Part shown: one piece after another, positions 18,345-25,764 of the stretch
Position numbering within the stretch: position 1 is the first letter of the stretch
How the letters are laid out: each line of letters starts with the position of its first letter
Assembly (NCBI RefSeq): GCF_000176855.2
Contig: NC_015138.1
Span: 4,712,001-4,776,000, forward strand
Direction: 5' to 3'
Source: Paracidovorax avenae ATCC 19860
GTDB taxonomy: Bacteria > Pseudomonadota > Gammaproteobacteria > Burkholderiales > Burkholderiaceae_C
DNA length: 64,000 nt
Notes under the pieces: model-generated
Told to the model about the DNA's origin: nothing
What the model saw: the letters and a program-made list of their open reading frames with translations, nothing else
Databases searched by the model: none
Program-made: the position numbers and the translations under genes

Positions 18345-19613
18345 ATGCAACCCGCCACCGCCCATCCATTCGCCGCGCTCAACCACGTGGACCTTCCCGC
18401 CCCCGGCCGCCACTCCCCCGTGGCGGGTGCCCCTTCCCTGGCGTCGATCGTTGCATCCGCAAGCGATCTGGTGCCCGTGCTGCGCGCGCGGGCCGAGCAG
18501 ACGGAGCGGGACCGCCGCGTCTCCGACGAGACGACCCGCGCTTTCCACGACGCGGGCTTCTTCAAGCTCATGCAGCCGGCACGCTATGGCGGCCATGAAT
18601 ACGGATTCACGGCATTCATCGATGTGGTGAGCGAACTGGCGCGCGGCTGCACCTCGTCGGCCTGGGGTTGCTCGCTGGGTGCGATCCACCAGTGGCTGGT
18701 CGGCACCTTCCCCGAGCAGGCGCAGGACGACGTGTGGCGCGACGACCCGTCGGCCATCGTGTGCGGCTCGTATGCGCCGGCCACGATGGCGCAGAAGGTC
18801 GATGGCGGCTACCTCGTGCAAGGCAAGTGGCTGTTCGCCTCCAACGTGGACAACTCGCAGTGGGCCCTGCTGGGCGTGCAGTTCCCGCCCGAAGACAAGG
18901 GCGCACCGCCCTCCGCCGGCTTCCTGCTGGCACCCCGCGCGGACTGGCGGATCGAGGACAACTGGCACGTCGCCGGCCAGGCGGGCACCGGCTCCAAGGC
19001 CATCGTCATCGACCAGCCGCTCTTCATTCCCGGGCACCGCAAGCTGACCTTCGCCGAAGCGTCGTCCAACCAGCCGCCCGGCGCGCGCGTGAACACCAAC
19101 CCGATCTACCGCATCCCGTTCCTTTCGGCCGTGCCCGTGTGCCTGACCTCCCCCATCCTGGGCACGGCCCAGGGCGCGGTGGACGCGCTGATCGAACTCG
19201 CGGGCTTGCGCGTGACGCGCGGCGCGGTCTCGGGCGGCGGCAACCGGCTGAGCGAATTCTTCCCCGTGCAGTCGCGGCTGGCCGAAGCCTCGGCCAGCGT
19301 GGACGCGGCGCGGCTGCTGATCTACCGCGACACCGCGCAGGTCGAGCAGATGGCCATGGACGGCCAGGCCATCGACGTCGCGCAGCGCATCCGCAACCGG
19401 CGCGACCACGCCTTCGCCGCGCGCCTGTCGCGCGATGCCGTGGAGGCCGTTTTCGCCAGCGTGGGCGGCGCCGGCCTGGCGCTGGACCAGCCCATCCAGC
19501 GCATGTGGCGCGACGCGAACGCGATCTCCCGCCACATCAGCCTGAACTGGGACGCGGTGTCGTCGATGGTCGGCCAGTACCTGCTGGGCCTGGAGCCCAA
19601 AGGGCAGTACTGA
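18345..19613 (+). CDS. graA: Acyl-CoA-dehydrogenase-like flavin monooxygenase (probable resorcinol hydroxylase, oxygenase component)
   Basis: 422 aa. The fold is that of acyl-CoA dehydrogenases and group D two-component flavin monooxygenases: an N-terminal helical domain (VSDETTRAFHDAGFFKLMQPARYGG), a beta domain (VQGKWLFASNVDNSQWALLG) and a C-terminal helical domain ending QPIQRMWRDANAISRH. Fused to nothing, it needs reduced flavin from a partner; a flavin reductase gene follows 150 bp downstream. With a resorcinol-forming decarboxylase and a hydroxyquinol dioxygenase nearby, the missing step is exactly resorcinol to hydroxyquinol, the GraA reaction. A plain acyl-CoA dehydrogenase is the less likely alternative. 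Confidence 0.82.
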   Translation: MQPATAHPFAALNHVDLPAPGRHSPVAGAPSLASIVASASDLVPVLRARAEQTERDRRVSDETTRAFHDAGFFKLMQPARYGGHEYGFTAFIDVVSELARGCTSSAWGCSLGAIHQWLVGTFPEQAQDDVWRDDPSAIVCGSYAPATMAQKVDGGYLVQGKWLFASNVDNSQWALLGVQFPPEDKGAPPSAGFLLAPRADWRIEDNWHVAGQAGTGSKAIVIDQPLFIPGHRKLTFAEASSNQPPGARVNTNPIYRIPFLSAVPVCLTSPILGTAQGAVDALIELAGLRVTRGAVSGGGNRLSEFFPVQSRLAEASASVDAARLLIYRDTAQVEQMAMDGQAIDVAQRIRNRRDHAFAARLSRDAVEAVFASVGGAGLALDQPIQRMWRDANAISRHISLNWDAVSSMVGQYLLGLEPKGQY

Positions 19614-19617
19614 GCGC

Positions 19618-19722
19618 GACCCACAAAACCCTTCTGCCGTCGTTGCCGCATCTTGTCGTAGCGCTGCTACTGCCTGCGATGCGGCGCCTCGCCAGAACCG
19701 CTACGCTGGGTTTTGTGAGCCG
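19618..19722. repeat. Structured interspersed repeat, copy B
   Basis: The copy lies between the monooxygenase and its flavin reductase. The outer arms CACAAAACCC (19622-19631) and GGGTTTTGTG (19708-19717) enclose TTCTG/CAGAA, GCCGCATC/GATGCGGC and a central GTAG/CTAC. The CCC-to-GGG core is 82 nt, as in copy A. Because it sits inside a probable operon, it could act as an attenuator or mRNA stabiliser that sets the ratio of the two gene products. Confidence 0.8.
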
Positions 19723-19763
19723 CTTGGCAAAAACACGCAATAACAAGAGAACGGAGCCACGCC

Positions 19764-20309
19764 ATGTATTCCTGGGCCCTCATCACCGGCGACGCGGCCG
19801 ACACGGTCGATGCGCGCGCGTTGCGGCAGGCGCTCGGCGCCTTTCCCACGGGCGTGTGCCTCGTCACCACCGCCACGCCCGACGGCAAGCGCGAAGGCAT
19901 GACCATCAATTCCTTCGCGTCCGTCTCGCTGGATCCGCCCCTGCTGCTCTGGAGCATCCGCGACGACGCACGCAGCGCCGACGCCTTCCTGGCGGCGCGA
20001 TCCTTCAACCTCAGCGTGCTGGCCGCCTCGCAGCGCGAGCTGGCCTGGCACTTCGCCAAGCCTGCGCCGGACAAGTTCGAGCGCTTCGAGGGCGATTTCG
20101 ACACGGCTGGCAACGGCTGCCCCCGCCTGCGCGAGAGCGTGGCCACCTTCGAATGCAGCACCTACTCGCGCCACCAGGAGGGCGACCACACCGTGCTGCT
20201 CGGGCGCATCGAACGGTTCACGCGCAGCGACGCGCCGCCGCTGCTGTTCCATTCGGGGCAGATGGGGTCGCTGTGGGAGCTGGCGGGGACGCTGGCGCAG
20301 CCGGCGTGA
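19764..20309 (+). CDS. graD: Flavin reductase, HpaC-like (probable resorcinol hydroxylase reductase component)
   Basis: 181 aa of the flavin_reduct (PF01613) family. It would reduce FMN/FAD with NADH and supply the reduced flavin to the monooxygenase upstream. Core motifs are FPTGVCLVTTATPDG, GMTINSFASVSLDPPLLLWSI and the later DHTVLLGRIERF. The start at 19764 follows AGAGAACGGAG. The repeat at 19618-19722 separates it from the oxygenase gene. Its only clear partner gene in the vicinity is the acyl-CoA-dehydrogenase-like monooxygenase. Confidence 0.87.
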   Translation: MYSWALITGDAADTVDARALRQALGAFPTGVCLVTTATPDGKREGMTINSFASVSLDPPLLLWSIRDDARSADAFLAARSFNLSVLAASQRELAWHFAKPAPDKFERFEGDFDTAGNGCPRLRESVATFECSTYSRHQEGDHTVLLGRIERFTRSDAPPLLFHSGQMGSLWELAGTLAQPA

Positions 20310-20354
20310 GCCGGTATCCCGCGGGCCGGCCCCGACCCCGCCGGTCCCGCTGGA

Positions 20355-20855
20355 TCAATACTTGTGGAAGTAGGGTTTCGAGCAGTCCGTACCGCGCACC
20401 TTGCACTCGGTGCCACCGGCCTTGCGGCAATCCTCCAGCGCCCGCTCCTGCGCCGCGGGGATGCTCACTGCACTGATGATCTTGCCGATCGCGCGCCCGG
20501 AAGTGGATTTCGAGCTATCGACCACCGCGACGCACTGGTTGCGATAGGTGTGCGAGACGACGCAATCCGAGTTGCCGAGCTTGGTGCAGAGCTGCATGGC
20601 GCCCTGGCGGGCCTCCTCCTCCGAGAATTTTCCGGTGCTGCTGCCGATGTCCCCGCTGGACGGGGAGGTCGCGATCGCGCCCCAGGTCTTGATCCACTCG
20701 CCCGTCGGCCGCGGAGGGGCTTCCCCGCCGCCACCGCTCGGCCCGCAAAGCGCGCTGCCGGCCGCCACGCCCGAGGGGCATGCGGTCTGGGCGAAGGCGC
20801 CCAAGGAGATCAGGCAGGAAACGGCGGCGAAGCCGAGGGAGAGGGGGAATTTCAT
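20355..20855 (-). CDS. Secreted DUF4189 domain protein
   Basis: 166 aa. A signal peptide (MKFPLSLGFAAVSCLISLGAFA) is followed by a mature protein with seven or so cysteines and a DUF4189 core: WGAIATSP, EEARQGAMQLCTKLGNSDC, NQCVAVV and AQERALEDCRKAGGTECKV. The alternating Cys pattern suggests disulfide bonds in the periplasm or outside the cell. ATG at 20855 is chosen because it puts the signal peptide at the N terminus. Function is unknown; it is divergent from the amidase gene, and members of this family often lie next to secreted effectors. Confidence 0.82.
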   Translation of the reverse strand: MKFPLSLGFAAVSCLISLGAFAQTACPSGVAAGSALCGPSGGGGEAPPRPTGEWIKTWGAIATSPSSGDIGSSTGKFSEEEARQGAMQLCTKLGNSDCVVSHTYRNQCVAVVDSSKSTSGRAIGKIISAVSIPAAQERALEDCRKAGGTECKVRGTDCSKPYFHKY

Positions 20856-21002
20856 GGCGGCTCCAATGCAGGGCTGGAGGGAACGGTCCCGAAGCACGCT
20901 GCAAGCGTAACCGCTTCGCATCCCGGACACGGCGACCAGCGTACCGATCAAGGCGCCTCGATGTATCCAGCGGCAAGGTTATGCAACGCCAGGAAACAGA
21001 TG

Positions 21003-21030
21003 TTTACACATCGAGCTCCGTCGATAGCAT
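21003..21030 (+). promoter_or_regulatory. Candidate promoter for the amidase gene
   Basis: TTTACA (21003-21008) and TAGCAT (21025-21030) are spaced by 16 bp and lie about 35 bp upstream of the chosen amidase start, which would leave a leader of roughly 28 nt containing AAAGGAGGAA. The boxes are imperfect, so this is tentative. Confidence 0.3.
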
Positions 21031-21064
21031 GGCCCGTTCAAACCAAAGGAGGAACAGGCAAGGC

Positions 21065-21643
21065 ATGGACATCGACAAAACCGGAAAAGTGCAGCATCCA
21101 CGTGTGCGGCTCGCGATCCACGGAGCCATCCAGCGCGGCGAGATGAAGGTGATCAACGGCATCATCGTCCACCAGACGGGGGCCTCCACGGCGCAGTCTT
21201 CATTCAACAGCTACAAGACGGCCAACCCCAACGGAGCGCACTTCCTCATCGACAAGGACGGCACGATCTACCAGACGGCTTCCATCTACCAGAAGACCCA
21301 CCACGTGGGTTTCATCAAGTCGCGCTGCATGGAGGAGCACAAGTGCACGCCGGCCGAGGTCGCCGCGCTCAAGGGCAAGACCGTGGGCCGCCAGATCGGC
21401 ACGGTGGAAAAGCAAAAGCCCTTCCCCAAGCGGTACCCGGACAACAACGACTCCATCGGCATCGAGATCGTCTCGGGGGTGCAGGGCCAGACCTTCGACG
21501 CCGTGACGGGCGCGCAGCAGGTCTCGCTGACGTGGCTGACCGCGCAGCTCACGTCCACGCTGGGCATCTCCACGCGCGAGATCTACCGGCATCCCCAGGT
21601 TTCCTGGAAGAACGCAACCGAAGCGAGTACGGCGCAATGGTGA
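21065..21643 (+). CDS. N-acetylmuramoyl-L-alanine amidase without signal peptide (candidate effector)
   Basis: 192 aa Amidase_2-type domain. INGIIVHQTGA puts a zinc-ligand His at 36, followed by AHFLIDKDGTIYQTA, His79/80 (KTHHVG), Glu134 (SIGIEIVSG) and His176 (YRHPQVSWKNATEA). Where AmpD-like enzymes carry an Asp ligand ten residues after the last His, this protein has Glu186. The enzyme would cut the bond between MurNAc and the peptide stem. It has no signal peptide, yet the next gene, overlapping by 7 bp, encodes a small protein with one. That combination is typical of peptidoglycan-amidase effectors with periplasmic immunity partners. AAAGGAGGAA precedes the start by 12 nt. Confidence 0.82.
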   Translation: MDIDKTGKVQHPRVRLAIHGAIQRGEMKVINGIIVHQTGASTAQSSFNSYKTANPNGAHFLIDKDGTIYQTASIYQKTHHVGFIKSRCMEEHKCTPAEVAALKGKTVGRQIGTVEKQKPFPKRYPDNNDSIGIEIVSGVQGQTFDAVTGAQQVSLTWLTAQLTSTLGISTREIYRHPQVSWKNATEASTAQW

Positions 21644-22113
21644 AACGACACGCAACCCTTCTCGCACTCGCCTGCTTCGCGGCAGTGCCGGCCTCCACCC
21701 TGGCCGCCGAATCCTGGATGCGCGCGCAGGTGGAGGCCCTGCCCGCCTCGGTGCGCCAGGTGCTGCCCTGCGGGCAGTGGACGGAAGCGTCCCGGCAGGG
21801 CACCTACCGCGTGGTGGAGGCGAACGTGAACGAAGGCGCGGGCAGCGAGCTCTACGTGCAGTGGGTGACCGACCCGCTGCAGGGCGACCCGTCGCGCATC
21901 ACGAAGACCGTCGCCTTTGCCGAGCTGAACGACGACCACAGCCAATACCGATTCGAATCCGTGCAGTGCCGCGCGCGCGGCGCGGCGATCGAGATCACGG
22001 TGAAGGCCCGCTACGAGCACGACGAGGACGACCGGCTGCGCACGTTCACCGTGCGCGTGGAGCCGGGGGGCGGCTACCGCGTGAACGAAGCCGGAGCCCG
22101 GAAACGCCGCTAG
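21637..22113 (+). CDS. Periplasmic partner of the amidase (candidate immunity protein)
   Basis: 158 aa, no family recognised. The N terminus is a clear signal peptide (MVKRHATLLALACFAAVPA), cleaved near TLAAES. The mature part is a small beta-rich, acidic domain with two cysteines (VLPCGQW and VQCRARG) that could form a disulfide. Its start codon lies inside the end of the amidase gene (ATGGTGA overlap), so the two are co-translated. A periplasmic protein coupled to an unexported peptidoglycan amidase is what an immunity protein would look like; the function itself is not demonstrated. It converges with a 4-bp overlap on the shikimate-dehydrogenase-like gene. Confidence 0.7.
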   Translation: MVKRHATLLALACFAAVPASTLAAESWMRAQVEALPASVRQVLPCGQWTEASRQGTYRVVEANVNEGAGSELYVQWVTDPLQGDPSRITKTVAFAELNDDHSQYRFESVQCRARGAAIEITVKARYEHDEDDRLRTFTVRVEPGGGYRVNEAGARKRR

Positions 22114-22934
22114 CGGCCGCTGCGGGCAAAGGCCGAAGCGCGCGCGAGCTGCTCGTCGCCCGGGCGTACGCCGGTGTACAGGACGAACTGCTCGGCCGCC
22201 TGCAGGGCGATCACCTCGGCGCCGGTGATGACGGGACGGCCCTGGCGCCGGGCCTCGGCGATCAGCGGGGTTTCCGCCGGCATCGCCACCACGTCGAACA
22301 CCCAGGCCGCGGCGGCCACCTGGTCCGGCGTGAACGCCGTCGCTCCGGTTTCGCCCCCGCCCTCCATGCCGATGGGCGTGGCATTGACCAGCAGGCCGGC
22401 CTCGATGGCGCCCGATTCGTCCTGCCAGCCGTAGCCATGGGCGGCGGCCAGCGAACGGCCCACGGCCTCGTTGCGGGCCACGACCACGCCCTGGGCGAAG
22501 CCTTCGTCGACGATGGCGGCCAGTACCGCGCGGGCCATGCCGCCGCTGCCGCGCAAGGCCACCCGCAGGCCGCGCGGCACCGCATGGCGCTGCAGCAGCG
22601 ACCGCACGGCCAGGTAGTCGGTGTTGTAGGCCACGAGGCGGCCGCCGCCGTTCACCAGCGTGTTCACCGACTGCAGCCGCGCCGCCGACGGGGACAACAC
22701 GTCGGCCAGCGGAATCACGGCCTCCTTGAAAGGCATGGAGATCGCGCAGCCGCGCACGCCCAGGGCCCGGATGCCGGCGATGGCGGCCGGAAGGTCGGTG
22801 GTGGAGAAGGCCTTGTAGACGTAGTCCAGGCCCAGTTCCTCGTACAGGAAATTGTGGAAGCGCGTGCCGAAGTTGCCGGGCCGCGCACTCAGGGACATGC
22901 ACAGCTGCGTATCCCGGGTCAGGCGCAGCGTCAT
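22110..22934 (-). CDS. Shikimate 5-dehydrogenase-like protein in the fructose operon
   Basis: 274 aa of the shikimate/quinate dehydrogenase family. The substrate domain has [13 protein letters not shown] (catalytic Lys) and YNTDYLAV (catalytic Asp); the NADP domain has a diverged glycine loop ([11 protein letters not shown]) and [11 protein letters not shown]. The N terminus lacks the canonical SxS substrate clamp and reads [16 protein letters not shown] instead, so the substrate may differ from shikimate. ATG at 22934 overlaps the fruA stop (ATGA), which makes this the last gene of the fructose PTS operon, an unusual place for an aromatic-biosynthesis homologue. Confidence 0.88.
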   Translation of the reverse strand: MTLRLTRDTQLCMSLSARPGNFGTRFHNFLYEELGLDYVYKAFSTTDLPAAIAGIRALGVRGCAISMPFKEAVIPLADVLSPSAARLQSVNTLVNGGGRLVAYNTDYLAVRSLLQRHAVPRGLRVALRGSGGMARAVLAAIVDEGFAQGVVVARNEAVGRSLAAAHGYGWQDESGAIEAGLLVNATPIGMEGGGETGATAFTPDQVAAAAWVFDVVAMPAETPLIAEARRQGRPVITGAEVIALQAAEQFVLYTGVRPGDEQLARASAFARSGR

Positions 22935-24748
22935 GCTGCGGCCCCTGGCGCCGCCAGGCGCTTCTTGAACAGGCCGAGCGCCAGCGCCGTCACCACCGTG
23001 CCGGCCAGGATGGCAGCGGCATACAGCACCACGTGGTTCACGGCGTTGGGAATGGCCAGCACGAACACGCCGCCGTGCGGGGCCTGCAGGCCGATGTTCC
23101 AGGCCATCGAGAGGCCCCCGGCCACCGCGGAGCCCAGCACGCACGCCGGGATCACGCGCAGCGGGTCGCGCGCCACGAAGGGAATGGCGCCTTCGGTGAT
23201 GAAGGCCAGGCCCAGCACGGCGGAGGCCTTGGAGGCTTCGCGCTCTTCGGCGGTGAAGCGGCTCTTGAACAGCCAGCAGGCCAGGGCGATGCCCAGCGGC
23301 GGCGTCATGCCGGCAGCCATGGCGGCGGCCATGGGGTTGGCCACGCCGCTGGCGATCAGGGTGGTGGAGAAGACGTAGGCCGCCTTGTTCACCGGCCCGC
23401 CCATGTCGAAGGCCATCATGGCGCCCAGGATCACGCCCAGCAGCACGGCGCTGCCGGTCTGCAGGCCCTTGAGCCAGTCGGTCAGCGCGCCCATCACGGC
23501 GGCCATGGGCGCGCCGATCACCATCATCATCAGCACGCCGACGATGGCCGCGCCCAATAGCGGCAGGATCAGCACGGGCTTGAGCCCGTCCAGCCCCCGC
23601 GGCAGGCGGATGAAGCGGTTCAGCCAGTGCACGGAATAGCCCGCGATGAAGCCTGCCGCGATGGCGCCCAGGAAGCCCGCGCCCACGGTACCAGCCAGCA
23701 TGCCGCCGATCATGCCGGGCGCGATGCCGGGCCGGTCGGCGATGGAATAGGCGATATAGCCCGCCAGCGCAGGCAGCATGAGCGCGAAACCCGCCTTGGC
23801 GCCGACCTGGAACAGCACCCAGCCCAGCGTGCCCTTGTGCGCGTCGTCATAGACGTAGATGCCGCCCAGCGCGAAGGCCAGCGCGATCAGCAGGCCGCCC
23901 GCCACCACGAAGGGCAGCATGAACGACACGCCCGTCATCAGGTGCTTGTAGGCGCCCGTGGATTCGCGCTTGCCGGCCGCTGCCGGAGTGGCCGCCGCCG
24001 TGCCGCCGGCCGCGGGGGCGGCCGGTGCGGAACCGCCCCACACCTGGGCCTGCGCCCGTGCCTGGGCGAAGACCGCCGCCGCATCGTGGATGGCGGCCTT
24101 GGTGCCGGTGGCGTAGAGGCGCTTGCCGGCGAAGCGGTCGCGGTTGACCTGCGTGTCCGCCGCGATCACCACGAGGTCGGCCTCGGCGATCTCGCCGGCG
24201 GTGAGCGCGTTCTGCGCGCCCACCGAGCCCTGCGTCTCCACCTTGATGGTGTGGCCCAGGGCGCGCGCGCCCTGCTCCAGCGCCTCCGCGGCCATGAAGG
24301 TGTGGGCCACGCCCGTGGGGCAGGACGTGATGGCGACGATGCGCAGGGGGCCGTCCTGGGGCGCGGCGGTTGCGGGCGAAGCCGCAGCGGGGGCAGCGGA
24401 CGGCAGCGAAGCGGCGGCCGGTGCGGACGCGCCGCCTGCACGGGCCAGCGCGGCGCGCACCACGCGTTCCGCGTCGGCCAGCACCTCCTGCGGGGCGGCT
24501 TCGTGCACGGGGGCCGCGGCCGTGCCCAGCAGGTCCTGGCGGTCCACGGGCATGTCGGCGGCGATGATGGCCGCCGCGGCGGCCGCGAGTTCGCCGTCGC
24601 TGAAGCCGCCCTGGGTGCCCAGGCTGCTGTGCACGCTCACGGCGATGCGGTGGCCGAGCGATTCGGCCGCGGCGCGCAGCGCCTCGGCCACCATGAAGCT
24701 GTGCGCCGGGCCGGCCTGGCTCGCGGCGATGGCGATGAGTTGGGCCAT
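22931..24748 (-). CDS. fruA: PTS fructose transporter, EIIB'BC components
   Basis: 605 aa. Residues about 1-100 are an EIIB-like domain in which the phosphorylated Cys is replaced by Ser10 ([15 protein letters not shown]). A second, intact EIIB follows with Cys143 ([18 protein letters not shown]). After an Ala/Pro linker comes a membrane EIIC domain of eight or more helices, starting about residue 265, with [16 protein letters not shown] and [14 protein letters not shown]. It imports fructose as fructose 1-phosphate. Gene order fruB-fruK-fruA is conserved; fruK lies 20 bp upstream. Confidence 0.95.
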   Translation of the reverse strand: MAQLIAIAASQAGPAHSFMVAEALRAAAESLGHRIAVSVHSSLGTQGGFSDGELAAAAAAIIAADMPVDRQDLLGTAAAPVHEAAPQEVLADAERVVRAALARAGGASAPAAASLPSAAPAAASPATAAPQDGPLRIVAITSCPTGVAHTFMAAEALEQGARALGHTIKVETQGSVGAQNALTAGEIAEADLVVIAADTQVNRDRFAGKRLYATGTKAAIHDAAAVFAQARAQAQVWGGSAPAAPAAGGTAAATPAAAGKRESTGAYKHLMTGVSFMLPFVVAGGLLIALAFALGGIYVYDDAHKGTLGWVLFQVGAKAGFALMLPALAGYIAYSIADRPGIAPGMIGGMLAGTVGAGFLGAIAAGFIAGYSVHWLNRFIRLPRGLDGLKPVLILPLLGAAIVGVLMMMVIGAPMAAVMGALTDWLKGLQTGSAVLLGVILGAMMAFDMGGPVNKAAYVFSTTLIASGVANPMAAAMAAGMTPPLGIALACWLFKSRFTAEEREASKASAVLGLAFITEGAIPFVARDPLRVIPACVLGSAVAGGLSMAWNIGLQAPHGGVFVLAIPNAVNHVVLYAAAILAGTVVTALALGLFKKRLAAPGAAA

Positions 24749-24768
24749 GGTGTGTGTCTCCTGATTGC

Positions 24769-25764
24769 TTAGAGCGGCGTGGCCTGGATGGATGCGGCCA
24801 GGGCGTCCACCTCGGCGCGCGGCGGCAGTCCCGGCGCGATGCGCTGGATGCGGGCGGCCGCGCAGGCCATGCCGAAGATCGCGGCAGCGGGCATGGCCCG
24901 CCCCTGCGACAGTGCAGCGAGCGAGCCCGCCACCAGCGCGTCGCCCGCGCCCACCGTGGTGGCCACGGGCACGCGGGCGGCCGCGGCCTGCCAGCAGCCT
25001 TCGGCCGTGGCGATCACCGCACCGTCGCCGCCGAGGGACACGGCCAGCTGCCGCACCCCGTGCGCGCGGCACAGCATGCGCGCGGCCTCCGCCACGTCGG
25101 CAGGCGTGGGCAGTTCGCGGCCGGCCAGTTCTTCCAGTTCCGCCCGGTTGGGCTTGATGAAGTCCACGGGCACCACGGCGCCGCGCGCCGGATCGGCCAG
25201 CGCCTGCAGCAGCTGCCGCAGGACCGCGCCGCCCGTGTCGATGGCGATGCGCGCTCCGCGCGCGGCCACGGCGCGGGCGATGCGCTCCCACACGGCGGCA
25301 TCCGCGCCGGGCGGCAGGCTGCCGGCCAGTTCGCACCAGTCGCCGGCCTGCACCTGGGCACACAGCGAGGCAACCAGGCCGGCCTCGGCGCGCGCGAGGG
25401 CCGCGGGCTCCAGGGCCAGGCCGGGCAGGTTGATGTCGGTGGAGTCGCCGCGCGCGGCGTCGGCGATCTTGATGTTCGTTCGCGTGGCGCCCGGCAGGCG
25501 CAGCATGCCGTCCGCGATGCCGCGTGCGGCGAAGGCGGCCACGAACACCGCGTCGTTGTCCGCGCCCAGCCAGCCGGTGGCCGTCACCGGCACGCCCAGC
25601 GCCGCGAGCACGGCCGCCACGCCCACGCCCTTGCCGCCGGCTTCCACCTGCTGACCGAGCGCGCGGTGCACGTTGCCGGGCACGAGCGCCTGCACGCGCA
25701 CGGTGTGGTCGATGGCCGGGTTGAGGGTGACCGTGAAGACCCGGGGCGTTGCGTGATCAGCCAT
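24769..25764 (-). CDS. fruK: 1-phosphofructokinase
   Basis: 331 aa PfkB-family kinase that phosphorylates fructose 1-phosphate to fructose 1,6-bisphosphate. [10 protein letters not shown] at the start, the substrate loop [32 protein letters not shown] and the ATP/anion-hole motif [15 protein letters not shown] with the catalytic Asp are all present. The start at 25764 overlaps the end of fruB by 8 bp, so translation is coupled. Confidence 0.95.
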   Translation of the reverse strand: MADHATPRVFTVTLNPAIDHTVRVQALVPGNVHRALGQQVEAGGKGVGVAAVLAALGVPVTATGWLGADNDAVFVAAFAARGIADGMLRLPGATRTNIKIADAARGDSTDINLPGLALEPAALARAEAGLVASLCAQVQAGDWCELAGSLPPGADAAVWERIARAVAARGARIAIDTGGAVLRQLLQALADPARGAVVPVDFIKPNRAELEELAGRELPTPADVAEAARMLCRAHGVRQLAVSLGGDGAVIATAEGCWQAAAARVPVATTVGAGDALVAGSLAALSQGRAMPAAAIFGMACAAARIQRIAPGLPPRAEVDALAASIQATPL

